From NCBI RefSeq assembly GCF_014649375.1, contig NZ_BMSX01000012.1, forward strand, positions 124,001 to 188,000: 64,000 nt of DNA. The letters run 5' to 3'. The notes beneath the pieces are model-generated. The model had not been told where the DNA came from, made no database searches, and worked only from the letters and a program-made list of their open reading frames with translations. The stretch comes from Streptomyces aurantiogriseus. Lineage in GTDB: Bacteria; Actinomycetota; Actinomycetes; Streptomycetales; Streptomycetaceae. Made by a program: the position numbers and the translations under genes. The stretch's first letter is position 1; the number at the start of each line of letters is the position of its first letter. Shown piece by piece: positions 16,789 through 25,922 of the stretch.

Positions 16789-18231
16789 TCAGAGGATCGC
16801 TCCGGGGGTGTAGCCGGCGGCCTCCGGCCGCTGCTTCACGATCTCCTCGATCCGGCCGACGACGACGGCCACCTGGTCGGCGGCGGCGCCCGTGAAGGAC
16901 AGCTTGTCGGCCATCAGCGCGTCGAGCTGCGCACGGTCCAGCGGGATGCGTTCGTCGGCGGCGAGCTTGTCCAGCAGCTCGTTGCGCTCGGCACCCTGCT
17001 CGCGCATCGCCAGCGCGGAGGCCACGGCGTTCTCCTTGATCGTCTCGTGCGCGACCTCACGGCCCACGCCCGCGCGCACCGCGCCCATCAGCACCTTGGT
17101 GGTGGCGAGGAACGGCAGATAGCGGTCCAGCTCGCGCGACACGACCGCCGGGAAGGCCCCGAACTCGTCGAGCACCGTCAGGAACGTCTCCAGCAGGCCG
17201 TCCAGCGCGAAGAACGCGTCCGGCAGCGCGACCCGGCGCACCACCGAGCAGGACACGTCACCCTCGTTCCACTGGTCGCCCGCCAGTTCGCCCGTCATCG
17301 ACGCGTAGCCGCGCAGGATGACCATCAGGCCGTTGACGCGCTCGCAGGAGCGGGTGTTCATCTTGTGCGGCATCGCCGAGGAGCCGACCTGGCCCGGCTT
17401 GAAGCCCTCGGTCACCAGCTCGTGCCCGGCCATCAGCCGGATCGTCTTCGCCAGCGACGACGGCGCCGCCGCCAACTGCACCAGCGCGGTGACGACCTCG
17501 TAGTCCAGCGAGCGCGGATAGACCTGGCCGACGGAGGTGAACGCCTGCGAGAAGCCCAGGTGTCGCGCGATCCGGTCCTCCAGCTCGGCCAGCTTCGTGG
17601 CGTCCCCGCCGAGCAGGTCGAGCATGTCCTGCGCGGTGCCGACCGGGCCCTTGATGCCGCGCAGCGGGTAGCGGCCGAGCAGCTCCTCGACCCGCCCGTA
17701 GGCCACGAGCAGCTCGTCGGCGGCGGTCGCGAAACGCTTGCCGAGCGTGGTGGCCTGCGCGGCCACGTTGTGCGAGCGGCCGGCCATGACCAGCTCGGCG
17801 TACTCCCCGGCCAGCTTGCCCAGCCGGGCGAGGACGGCCACCGTGCGGTCGCGCATCAGCTCCAGCGAGAGACGGATCTGCAGCTGCTCGACGTTCTCCG
17901 TCAGGTCGCGCGAGGTCATGCCCTTGTGCACGTGCTCGTGCCCGGCGAGGTCGTTGAACTCCTCGATCCGCGCCTTCACGTCGTGCCGCGTGACCTTCTC
18001 ACGCTGGGCGATCGAGGCCAGGTCGACCTGGTCGAGGACGCGCTCGTAGTCGGCGATCGCCGCGTCCGGCACCTCGATCCCGAGGTCCTTCTGCGCCCGG
18101 AGCACGGCGAGCCAGAGCTGACGCTCCAGCCTCACCTTCTGCTCGGGCGACCAGAGCGTGGCGAGCTCGGCGGAGGCGTAGCGTCCGGCGAGGACGTTCG
18201 GGATGCGGGGCTTGGCGGGAGCGGAAGTCAC
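16789..18231 (-). CDS. purB: Adenylosuccinate lyase
   Basis: A 480-residue PurB, which splits adenylosuccinate to AMP and fumarate and also cleaves SAICAR in purine synthesis. The fumarase/ASL superfamily signature GSSAMPHKMNTRSCERVNGL is intact, as are TSRDLTEN (about residue 100) and AGRSHNVAAQATTLGKRFA. Length matches other actinobacterial PurB proteins. The GTG at 18231 gives the conventional start (TSAPAKPRIPNVLAGRYAS). Frames extending to 19035 run through the neighbouring SGNH gene on its antisense and are ignored. An IS481 relic lies just upstream. Confidence 0.96.
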   Translation of the reverse strand: MTSAPAKPRIPNVLAGRYASAELATLWSPEQKVRLERQLWLAVLRAQKDLGIEVPDAAIADYERVLDQVDLASIAQREKVTRHDVKARIEEFNDLAGHEHVHKGMTSRDLTENVEQLQIRLSLELMRDRTVAVLARLGKLAGEYAELVMAGRSHNVAAQATTLGKRFATAADELLVAYGRVEELLGRYPLRGIKGPVGTAQDMLDLLGGDATKLAELEDRIARHLGFSQAFTSVGQVYPRSLDYEVVTALVQLAAAPSSLAKTIRLMAGHELVTEGFKPGQVGSSAMPHKMNTRSCERVNGLMVILRGYASMTGELAGDQWNEGDVSCSVVRRVALPDAFFALDGLLETFLTVLDEFGAFPAVVSRELDRYLPFLATTKVLMGAVRAGVGREVAHETIKENAVASALAMREQGAERNELLDKLAADERIPLDRAQLDALMADKLSFTGAAADQVAVVVGRIEEIVKQRPEAAGYTPGAIL

Positions 18232-18344
18232 GTGTACGGATTCTACTGGCGATTCCTGCAGGCCAGCGCCGCGGGGCCATTCGGCGGAACCTACGAGACC
18301 CGCGTCACCGTCCGCACTCCGCGAGCTCGGCCAGGACGTCCGCG

Positions 18345-18531
18345 TGACAGAGTTCCGGCGCGCACTCTGCTCGATGAATGGGCCCACCTGCGGCCCTGCA
18401 ACAGCGACGATGAACGCACCGGCGCCCTGGCAGACTTCCTGCACACCTACAACCACCACCGCTGCCACACCGCCCTCGGAGGCCGACTCCCGATCAGCCG
18501 TGTGAACAACGCTGCGGGTCAGTACACCTAG
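18345..18531 (+). pseudogene. IS481-family transposase 3' remnant
   Basis: The frame reads TLLDEWAHLRPCNSDDERTG then ALADFLHTYNHHRCHTALGG and SRVNNAAGQYT before TAG. This is the conserved carboxyl end of IS481-type DDE transposases, including the NHHRxHTALGG motif. The next expected upstream residues (FRRAL) are in a different frame, so there is a frameshift near 18362, and nothing of the catalytic domain is left. No inverted repeat is seen. Confidence 0.82.
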
Positions 18532-19325
18532 ACCGCGGGGCCCTCGTACGGCAGCAGTTCCGGCCGCTTCGGCGGAAGGCCGTCGCCCGACGAGCGGCCG
18601 GTCAGGCGTCGCCCGATCCACGGCAGCAGGTGTTGCCGGGCGAACCGGACGTCCGCCACGCGGCGCATCACCCAGCCCGGCGGCAGGGTCGCCGGTATCG
18701 GTGTGTGCCACTCGGTGTCCTCGGGGTCGTGGCCGAGGGTCTGCCAGACCGCCTCGGCGACGCGGCGGTGGCCCTCGGCCGTGAGGTGCAGCCGGTCCAC
18801 GTCCCACAGGCGCGGGTCGCCCAGGGACGGGGCGCCGTACAGGTCGACGACCAGGGCGCCGTGCCGGGCGGCGAGGTCGTCGACGCAGGCGAACAGTTCC
18901 TCCATGCGCGGCCGGAATCGTTCCAGGACCGGGCCCTGCCGGCCGGGGCTGCGCATCAGCACGAGCTGCTTGCAGGACGGGGCCAGCTGCTCCACCGCCT
19001 CCGTCAGCAGGCCCTTGACGCGGCCCATGTCGCACTTGGGGCGCAGCGTGTCGTTGAGGCCGCCGACGAGGGTGATCACGTCGGCGCCCATCGCGGCCGC
19101 CACGGGCACCTGTTCCTCGACGATCTGCCTGATCAGCTTGCCGCGCACGGCGAGGTTGGCGTACCGGAAGCCGGGCGTGCGGGCGGCCATCCGTCCCGCG
19201 AGGAGGTCCGCCCAGCCCCGGTAGGTGCCGTCGGGCAGCAGGTCCGACATGCCCTCGGTGAAGGAGTCGCCGACCGCGACGAGGCTGGTGTGGCTGGTGT
19301 ACGGGGGTGTGGTGTTCGTCTGCAT
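18528..19325 (-). CDS. SGNH/GDSL hydrolase
   Basis: A 265-residue esterase-like protein with all four SGNH blocks: GDSFTEG (nucleophile Ser near residue 21), a glycine in block II (LAVRGKL), GGLNDT (Asn, block III) and DRLHLTAEGH (Asp/His, block V). There is no signal peptide, so it is probably cytoplasmic. Relatives act as acyl esterases on sugars, lipids or polysaccharides. Its TAG stop is the complement of the transposase-relic TAG (shared CTAG at 18528-18531), so the gene end coincides exactly with the mobile-element scar. Confidence 0.9.
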   Translation of the reverse strand: MQTNTTPPYTSHTSLVAVGDSFTEGMSDLLPDGTYRGWADLLAGRMAARTPGFRYANLAVRGKLIRQIVEEQVPVAAAMGADVITLVGGLNDTLRPKCDMGRVKGLLTEAVEQLAPSCKQLVLMRSPGRQGPVLERFRPRMEELFACVDDLAARHGALVVDLYGAPSLGDPRLWDVDRLHLTAEGHRRVAEAVWQTLGHDPEDTEWHTPIPATLPPGWVMRRVADVRFARQHLLPWIGRRLTGRSSGDGLPPKRPELLPYEGPAV

Positions 19326-19391
19326 GGCGTCAGCGATGGTAACCCCTTCACATACCCGCCGGTCGGTCGCCCTCCGCGCCCCCGCGTCCGC

Positions 19392-20405
19392 TCACGCCCG
19401 CTGCCCGAACAGCTCCCGCAGCACGTCCTCCATGGTCACCAGCCCCGCGAGCCGCCCGTCGGCGCCCAGCACGGCCGCCAGATGCGTACGGCTGCCCCGC
19501 ATGGCGGTGAGGACGTCGTCCAGGGGCGTCGTCTCCCGCACGCGCGCGATGGGCCGCAGATCCCGCAGCCGGAACGGCACGTGTCGGGGCGAGGCGTCCA
19601 GCGCGTCCTTGACATGCAGGTAGCCGACGATCCGGTCCCCCTCGTCGACGACGGGGAAGCGGGAGAACCCGGACTCGCCCGCGAGCCGCTCCAGTTCCTC
19701 CGGCGTGACGCCCACGCGCGCGTAGACGACGCGTTCCAGGGGAAGGACGACGTCCCGCACCGGGCGGCGCCCCAGCTCCAGGGCGTCGTGCAGCCGCTCC
19801 TGGGCGCGGTCGTCGAGGAGCCCCGCCTCGCCGGCGTCCTTGACGATCTGTGCCAGCTCCGCGTCCGAGAACGTGGCCGTGACCTCGTTCTTGGCCTCGA
19901 TCCGCATCAGCTTCAGCAGGCCGTTCGCGAAGGCGTTGATCGCGAAGATCACCGGGCGCAGCCCCCGGGAGAGCGCGACCAGCGGCGGTCCGAGCAGCAG
20001 TGCGCTGCGCACCGGCTCGGCGAGCGCGATGTTCTTCGGCACCATCTCGCCCAGCAGCATGTGCAGATACGTCGCCAGGGTCAGCGCGATCACGAAGGAG
20101 ACCGCGTGGCCGGCGCCCTCGGGCACGCCGATCGCGTGGAACACCGGCTCCAGCAGGTGTTCGATCGCCGGTTCCGCCACGACACCGAGGACCAGGGTGC
20201 ACAGGGTGATGCCGAGCTGCGCCGCCGCCATCAGCGCGGACACATGCTCCAGGCCCCACAGCACGCTCTTGGCGCGCCGGTCGCCCCGCTCGGCGTACGG
20301 CTCGATCTGGGAGCGGCGTACGGAGATCAGTGCGAACTCCGCGCCGACGAAGAAGGCGTTGACGACCAGGGTCGCCAGGCCGATCAGCAACTGGACGGCG
20401 GTCAC
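19392..20405 (-). CDS. CNNM/CBS-domain membrane protein (hemolysin C-like), short form
   Basis: A 337-residue protein: CNNM (DUF21) transmembrane domain with three to four helices (about residues 1-190; NAFFVGAEFALISVRRSQIE, GEMVPKNIAL) followed by a CBS pair (about 205-330; GFSRFPVVDEGDRIVGYLHV, LVTMEDVLRELFG). Family members are linked to magnesium/cobalt efflux. It lacks the CorC_HlyC C-terminal domain present in its upstream neighbour. Its GTG/ATG start overlaps the neighbour's stop by 4 bp, so the two are translationally coupled and may form a heteromeric transporter. Confidence 0.9.
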   Translation of the reverse strand: MTAVQLLIGLATLVVNAFFVGAEFALISVRRSQIEPYAERGDRRAKSVLWGLEHVSALMAAAQLGITLCTLVLGVVAEPAIEHLLEPVFHAIGVPEGAGHAVSFVIALTLATYLHMLLGEMVPKNIALAEPVRSALLLGPPLVALSRGLRPVIFAINAFANGLLKLMRIEAKNEVTATFSDAELAQIVKDAGEAGLLDDRAQERLHDALELGRRPVRDVVLPLERVVYARVGVTPEELERLAGESGFSRFPVVDEGDRIVGYLHVKDALDASPRHVPFRLRDLRPIARVRETTPLDDVLTAMRGSRTHLAAVLGADGRLAGLVTMEDVLRELFGQRA

Positions 20406-21736
20406 TTGCCGACCTCCTGTCCGGACGGGTCCTCGAGCGGCGCGTGCAGCAGCACCCGCGCGGCCCTGCGGCCGGACGCGTCCACCACGTCCATGCGCCA
20501 GCCGGCGATCTCGACGCTGTCACCGACGGCCGGGATGCGGCCCAGCTCGGTGGCGACCAGGCCGGCGAGCGTCTCGTACGGGCCTTCGGGGGTGTGCAGA
20601 CCCACGCGCGTGAGCTGGTCGGTGCGGGCGGCGCCGTCGGCCGAGTACAGGACACGGCCGTCGTCGTCCGTGCCCGCGGGGGCCAGGTCGGGCGTCTCGT
20701 GCGGGTCGTGCTCGTCACGGACCTCGCCGACGACCTCCTCGACGATGTCCTCCAGTGTCGCCACGCCCGCCGTACCGCCGTACTCGTCGATGACCACGGC
20801 CATCGTCCGCTTGCCGGACAGCCGGTCCAGCAGCCGGTCCACGGTCAGCGACTCGGGCACCAGCAGCGGTTCGCGCATGATCTCCGCGACGGACACCCGG
20901 GTGCGGCGCTCCGCGGGGACCGCCAGGACGTCCTTGATGTGGGCGGTGCCGACCACCGTGTCCAGGTTGCCGCGGTAGACGGGGAAGCGGGACAGGCCCG
21001 TCGCCCGGGTGGCGTTCGCCACGTCCTCGCAGGTCGCCAGGGCCTCCAGGGCGATGACCTGCACGCGCGGGGTCATCACGTTCTCCGCGGTGAGGTCGGC
21101 CAGGTTCAGCGTGCGCACGAACAGCTCGGCGGTGTCCGCCTCCAGGGCGCCCTGCTTGGCGGAGTGCCGGGCCAGCGCCGCCAGCTCCTGGGGGCTGCGG
21201 GCAGAGGCCAGCTCCTCGGCGGGCTCCAGACCGAAGCGGCGCACCACACGGTTCGCGGTGTTGTTCAGATGGGTGATGAAGGGGCGGAAGGCGGCGCTGA
21301 ACCAGCGCTGCGCGTTGCCCACCCGCTTGGCCATCATCAACGGGGCGGAGATCGCCCAGTTCTTCGGCACCAGCTCGCCGACGACCATCAGGAACACGGT
21401 CGACAGGGCCGTACCCAGCACCAGCGCGACCGAGCTCGCCGCGGCGGGCGAGAAGCCGACCGACTCCAGCGGCCCGGAGATCAGCTTGGCGATCGACGGC
21501 TCGGCGAGCATGCCGACCACCAGGTTGGTGACGGTGATGCCGAGCTGGGCGCCGGAGAGCTGGAAGGTGAGGTTGCGGACGGCCTTGAGGGCGCCGGCCG
21601 CGCCGCGCTCGCCCCGCGCGACGGCCCGCTCCAGTTCGCCACGCTCCACCGTGGTCAGCGAGAACTCGGCCGCGACGAAGGCGCCGCACGCGAGCGACAA
21701 CAGGATCGCCACCAGCAGCAGGAGCACTTCCATCAT
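20402..21736 (-). CDS. CNNM/CBS/CorC-HlyC membrane protein (hemolysin C-like), long form
   Basis: A 444-residue protein: DUF21/CNNM membrane domain (about 1-195; GAFVAAEFSLTTVERGELER, GELVPKNWAI), CBS pair (about 215-335; GLSRFPVYRGNLDTVVGTAH, VIDEYGGTAGVATLEDIVEE) and a C-terminal CorC_HlyC domain (about 350-440). It is the first gene of a two-gene unit with the shorter paralogue. A likely role is divalent cation (Mg/Co) efflux; this comes from family knowledge, not from context. The double ATG start (MMEV) has GGAGGTG upstream. Confidence 0.92.
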   Translation of the reverse strand: MMEVLLLLVAILLSLACGAFVAAEFSLTTVERGELERAVARGERGAAGALKAVRNLTFQLSGAQLGITVTNLVVGMLAEPSIAKLISGPLESVGFSPAAASSVALVLGTALSTVFLMVVGELVPKNWAISAPLMMAKRVGNAQRWFSAAFRPFITHLNNTANRVVRRFGLEPAEELASARSPQELAALARHSAKQGALEADTAELFVRTLNLADLTAENVMTPRVQVIALEALATCEDVANATRATGLSRFPVYRGNLDTVVGTAHIKDVLAVPAERRTRVSVAEIMREPLLVPESLTVDRLLDRLSGKRTMAVVIDEYGGTAGVATLEDIVEEVVGEVRDEHDPHETPDLAPAGTDDDGRVLYSADGAARTDQLTRVGLHTPEGPYETLAGLVATELGRIPAVGDSVEIAGWRMDVVDASGRRAARVLLHAPLEDPSGQEVGK

Positions 21737-21845
21737 CGGGTCACCTCCGTCCCATGGTCGGACAGGGCAGGGAGGAGCGCGCGATGTCGCGTACTGGGAG
21801 GCTCGCCCATGGGCGGACGCTCACACCTTTCATGAACCGATAGGA

Positions 21846-21868
21846 GGACCGTACTGTCCGTACGGTCC
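21846..21868. terminator. Perfect 9-bp hairpin between GNAT and CNNM genes
   Basis: GGACCGTAC (21846-21854), loop TGTCC, GTACGGTCC (21860-21868). It lies downstream of the minus-strand GNAT gene and upstream of the CNNM pair, where it probably ends GNAT transcription; an operator role is possible. Confidence 0.55.
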
Positions 21869-21912
21869 CCCAATGGTAAAGGATCGGCAAAGCGGACGGT
21901 CGGCGGGCCGGC

Positions 21913-22338
21913 TCAGCCGGTGAACGGCTTCACCCAGCGCCGCCATTGCTCCTGAGGCGTGTACCCCGCCGCGCGCCACGCATGGTGCGCCGTCTCGTTG
22001 TGCGTCAGCACCATCGCGTCCCCGCGCCGCCCGCCGAGCCGCGCGAACCGCTCCTCCGCGGCGGCCAGCAGCGCCGAACCGATCCCCTGCCGACGGCGCT
22101 CCGGGTGCACGGCCAGCCGGTACAGATGGCAGCGCCAGCCGTCGAACCCGGCGATCACCGTGCCGACCAGCTCGCCGTCCTTCTCCGCCAGGATCAGCGC
22201 CTCGGGGTCGCGGGCGACCAGCCGCTCCACGCCGTCCCGGTCGTCGCTGATGCTCGTCCCTTCGGCGGCGGTCTTCCAGAAGGCCAGCACGGTGTCGAGG
22301 TCGTCGGGCGTCGCGGCCCATATCCGCAGATCAGACAT
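21913..22338 (-). CDS. GNAT family N-acetyltransferase
   Basis: A 141-residue single GNAT domain. The acetyl-CoA pyrophosphate loop is in LAVHPERRRQGIGSALLAAA, with a preceding beta-bulge strand HLYRLAV. The terminal VLTHNETAHHAWRAAGYTPQ resembles RimI/YpeA-type stand-alone acetyltransferases that modify small molecules or peptide N-termini. The acceptor is unknown. ATG 22338 is used. It forms its own unit, bounded by hairpins. Confidence 0.88.
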   Translation of the reverse strand: MSDLRIWAATPDDLDTVLAFWKTAAEGTSISDDRDGVERLVARDPEALILAEKDGELVGTVIAGFDGWRCHLYRLAVHPERRRQGIGSALLAAAEERFARLGGRRGDAMVLTHNETAHHAWRAAGYTPQEQWRRWVKPFTG

Positions 22339-22416
22339 GGGTCGATCCCATCACGGGCGGTGCGTCCGGAGGCGGAATTCCAGCATCCGGACAAGCGTCC
22401 CGTTCCCCGGCCCCGG

Positions 22417-23304
22417 TCAGCGTCCCTTCAACTCCGCGATCACGGGCGCGAACGCCTCGATGTACGGCTCCAGCACCGTCAGATACGAGAATCCGTACCG
22501 CTCCCGCTGCGCGAGCACCTGCGTGACGATCTCCTCGAACGTGCCGATCAGCAGCAGGGGCAGCTCCAGCGCCTGCGCCAGGGTCAGGTGCGGCGCCCGC
22601 TCCAGGAGGGGCCGGACGGCCGCCTCGCGGTCCTCGGTGACGATCACCATCTGGATGAGCAGGTTGAGCTCCGCCGGTTCCTCGCGGCCCTGCGCCAGCT
22701 CCCGGTAGCGCCCCACGCGCTCGTCGAGCTCGTCGGCCGTGATCGGCGTCAGGCCCGTCGGACTCTGCGCCGCCGGTCGCGCACCCGTGAAGGCCGCGAT
22801 GTCCGCGTGCTCGGCGGTGAGCTCGAGCATCCGGTCGCCGTTGGCCCCGATCAGCAGCGGCACCCGCGGCTGTTGCACCGGCCCGGGTCTGTGTTCCTGC
22901 GAACCCAGCAGCCGGTCCAGCTCCTCGATCGTGCGCCGCAGATGCGCCACCCGTTCACCGGGCGAGCCCCACGGCAGCCCCGCCGTCTCGTGCTCCGCCC
23001 GTACGTACCCGGTGCCGAGCCCGAGCTCCAGACGCCCGCCCGTCAGCGCGTCCGTCGTGGCCACCTCACGCGCGAGCAACGCCGGGTTCCAGAAACCGGC
23101 GTTGAGCACGAACGTGCCCAGACGCGGCCGCTCGGTGGCCTCGGCGGCCGCGACCAGGGCGGGGAACGGCGCCGGCATCCCCAGGTGGTCGGGGACGAGC
23201 AGCACGTCGTAGCCGAGTTCCTCGACCCGGCGGCACTTGGCGCGCCACTCCTCGGCGGGCGCGGGCTCGATCAGGCTGGCTCCGAAGCGGAACGGGCGCG
23301 GCAT
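22417..23304 (-). CDS. LLM-class F420-dependent oxidoreductase
   Basis: A 295-residue TIM-barrel flavin/F420 oxidoreductase of the luciferase-like superfamily. Landmarks are FGASLIEPAPAEEWRAKCRR at the start, the VPDHLGMPAPFPALVAAAEA strand-helix and ALTGGRLELGLGTGYVRAEH (the GGR/GLG cofactor region). In actinobacteria most such proteins use F420 and act on secondary metabolites or fatty derivatives; the substrate is not predictable. It is not obviously in an operon: 46 bp downstream of the FtsX permease end. Confidence 0.88.
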   Translation of the reverse strand: MPRPFRFGASLIEPAPAEEWRAKCRRVEELGYDVLLVPDHLGMPAPFPALVAAAEATERPRLGTFVLNAGFWNPALLAREVATTDALTGGRLELGLGTGYVRAEHETAGLPWGSPGERVAHLRRTIEELDRLLGSQEHRPGPVQQPRVPLLIGANGDRMLELTAEHADIAAFTGARPAAQSPTGLTPITADELDERVGRYRELAQGREEPAELNLLIQMVIVTEDREAAVRPLLERAPHLTLAQALELPLLLIGTFEEIVTQVLAQRERYGFSYLTVLEPYIEAFAPVIAELKGR

Positions 23305-23350
23305 GAACTCTCCTCAGCTGGAAGCGACTCGAGTTTCCGCCGTGATTCCA

Positions 23351-25918
23351 TCACTCGTGCGCGATGGCCGCCAGCACATTCATGCGGGAGGCACGCAACG
23401 CCGGAAGCAGCGCCGCCACGACGCCGACCACCGCCGACCCGACGACGACCGCGACGATCGTGCCCCACGGGATCGCGAGCGCCTTCATGCCCTGCAGGGC
23501 GAGCACCTGCTGGGTGCACACGCCCCACACCAGCCCGAGCGCCAGCCCGAGGACCGCGCCGAACACCGCGATCACCACCGACTCCAGCCGGATCATCCGG
23601 CGCAACTGCCGCCGGGCCAGCCCGATGGCCCGCAGCAGCCCGATCTCCCGGGTCCGCTCCACCACCGACAGCGCCAGCGTGTTGACCACACCGAGCACCG
23701 CGATGACGATCGCGAGCCCGAGCAGCGCGTACACCAGGTACAGCAGCACCGCGATCTGGTCGTGGACCAGGTCCTTGTAGTCGGCCTGGTCGCGCACCTG
23801 CACCTGCGGATACGGGTCGAGCGCCTTCTCCAGCCGGGGCCGCAGGCCGTCGGCGTTCACGCCGGGGTCCGTGTTGACGTACAGCACGGAGTCCTGCCCG
23901 CCGGGCACGTACTTCTCGACGGTCGCGATACCGAGGAACAGCCCGCCCTGCATGCCGAAGCCCTCGGCGGCGTCCTGGTCGGTGAGCGCGCCGACCTTCA
24001 GCGAGAGGGTCCGGTCGCCGGGGAACTCGACCGGGAGCACACTGCCGACCCGCACGCCGTGATCCTTCGCGAAGTCCACGTCCATGCCGAGCGCACCGCC
24101 GGCCAGCGCGGCCGCCGTGTCGCCCTGCGCGTACGTCACATGCGCGACCTCGTCGACCTGGTCGTCGTACCCGGCGGCCGTCGTCTCGATCCGTCTGCCG
24201 TCCGGCAGCCGTACGGCGACCGGCGCGAACCGCTGCCGTACGACGGTGCCGACACCCCCGGTGGCGTGGACCCGGTCGGTGACCTCCTGGGAGAACGGGG
24301 TGAAGTTGGTGTTCTGGATGACGAAGTCGGCGCCGAGTGTCTTGTCGATCTGCTGGTCGAAGGACTTCGACATGGAGGCGCTCGCCACCGACATGCCGCC
24401 CACCAGGGCGAGGCCGACCATGAGGGCGGCGGCGGTGGCGCCGGTGCGGCGGGGGTTGCGCAGGGCGTTGCGCTGGCTCATCCGGCCGATCGAGCCGAAC
24501 AGGGCCGGGAAGGCCGCCCCGAGCACCCGGATCACCGGGCGCACCAGCAGGGGTCCCGCGATGACGGTCGCGATCAGGGTGAGGACGACGCCGAGGCCCA
24601 GCAGGGAGGCCGCGGACGCCGTCGCCGACGCGGTCACGCAGCCCACGAGCGCGGCCACACCGAGGGCGCCGACGACCGCCCCGACCACCGCGCGCACCTT
24701 CAGCGGCCGTCCCACGCCCGCGATGTCCGCGTCCGCCAGGGCCGCCATCGGGGACACGGCCGCCGCACGCCGGGCGGGGAGATAGGCGGCGACGAAGGTG
24801 ACGCCGACGCCGACGACGTACGCCGTCACCGGGGTGACCCAGCCGACGGCCATCTCCGTGGTCTTCAGGTTCATGCCGAACGCGCTCATCAGCCGGATCA
24901 GGCCGGCCGCCAGGCCGATCCCGGCCGCGAGACCCAGCGTCGAGCCGACGAGACCGAGCAGCACCGCCTCGGTGAGGACCGAGCGACGCACCTGGCGGCG
25001 GTCGGCGCCCAGGGCGCGCAGCAGGCCCAGTTCGCGTGTGCGCTGGGCGATCAGCATCGAGAAGGTGTTGACGATCAGGAACACGCCCACCAGGACGGCG
25101 ATCCCGGCGAAGCCCAGCATCACGTACTTGATGATGTCGAGGAACCCGCCGAGTTGCTCCGCCGCCGACTTCGCCTGCTCGTCGGCCGTCTTCACGTCGT
25201 AGGGGCCGGAGCCGAGCGCGGCGGCGACCCGGCGCTTCAGCTCGGCGTCGGTCACGCCCCGCGCCGCCTCGACGGAGACGCCCGTGGCCTTGTCGGCCGA
25301 GCCCAGGAGCTGTCCGGCGGCGACCTCGGGGTCGAGGAAGACCAGGGCCGCGCCCGGGTTGGTGGTCTTGAAGGTGGCGATGCCGACGATCCTGACCTTG
25401 AACGAACCCGGCTGGGCCATCACGGTCAGGGTGTCACCGATCTCCACACCCTTCTTGTCGGCGGTGTCGGCGTCGAGCACGGCCTCGCCGGCGCCGCGCG
25501 GGGCGGCGCCGGAGGTCAGCTCCACCGAGCTGCGGTCGGTGACGTACCAGTCGGCGGCGATGGTGGGTGCGCCGGTGGTCGGTCCGACGGACTTGTTCTT
25601 GATGTCGACGACCGTGATGTTCTCCACGCCCACGTCCGCGTGGGCCGAGGCCACCCCCTCGACGCGGGCCACCCGGTCGACGAGGGCGGCGGGCACGGTC
25701 TGGACCGCGCCGGTCGGCACGGAGGCGTTCAGATCCTCCTTCGGCTGCACCGTCACATCGGCGGACGTGGAGGCGAAGAGACGGTCGAAGGTGCGCGTCA
25801 CCGTGTCGGAGAAGATCAGACTGCCCGCCACGAACGCCACCGACAGCACGACCGCGAGGGCGGACAGCAGCAGACGGCCCTTGTGGGCGAGGAAACTCCG
25901 CAGCGTCGCCTTGAGCAC
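23351..25918 (-). CDS. FtsX/MacB-type ABC transporter permease
   Basis: An 855-residue permease with an N-terminal membrane helix (about 17-38; LSALAVVLSVAFVAGSLIFS), a periplasmic MacB-core-like domain, a first FtsX block of three helices (about 265-390), a central region with another extracytoplasmic domain, and a second FtsX block (about 735-850) ending RASRMNVLAAIAHE. Such proteins couple cytoplasmic ATP hydrolysis to extracytoplasmic mechanical work or lipoprotein/peptide export. The GTG start is 4 bp after the ATPase stop, so the two form one unit. Confidence 0.92.
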   Translation of the reverse strand: MLKATLRSFLAHKGRLLLSALAVVLSVAFVAGSLIFSDTVTRTFDRLFASTSADVTVQPKEDLNASVPTGAVQTVPAALVDRVARVEGVASAHADVGVENITVVDIKNKSVGPTTGAPTIAADWYVTDRSSVELTSGAAPRGAGEAVLDADTADKKGVEIGDTLTVMAQPGSFKVRIVGIATFKTTNPGAALVFLDPEVAAGQLLGSADKATGVSVEAARGVTDAELKRRVAAALGSGPYDVKTADEQAKSAAEQLGGFLDIIKYVMLGFAGIAVLVGVFLIVNTFSMLIAQRTRELGLLRALGADRRQVRRSVLTEAVLLGLVGSTLGLAAGIGLAAGLIRLMSAFGMNLKTTEMAVGWVTPVTAYVVGVGVTFVAAYLPARRAAAVSPMAALADADIAGVGRPLKVRAVVGAVVGALGVAALVGCVTASATASAASLLGLGVVLTLIATVIAGPLLVRPVIRVLGAAFPALFGSIGRMSQRNALRNPRRTGATAAALMVGLALVGGMSVASASMSKSFDQQIDKTLGADFVIQNTNFTPFSQEVTDRVHATGGVGTVVRQRFAPVAVRLPDGRRIETTAAGYDDQVDEVAHVTYAQGDTAAALAGGALGMDVDFAKDHGVRVGSVLPVEFPGDRTLSLKVGALTDQDAAEGFGMQGGLFLGIATVEKYVPGGQDSVLYVNTDPGVNADGLRPRLEKALDPYPQVQVRDQADYKDLVHDQIAVLLYLVYALLGLAIVIAVLGVVNTLALSVVERTREIGLLRAIGLARRQLRRMIRLESVVIAVFGAVLGLALGLVWGVCTQQVLALQGMKALAIPWGTIVAVVVGSAVVGVVAALLPALRASRMNVLAAIAHE

Positions 25919-25922
25919 CGGC

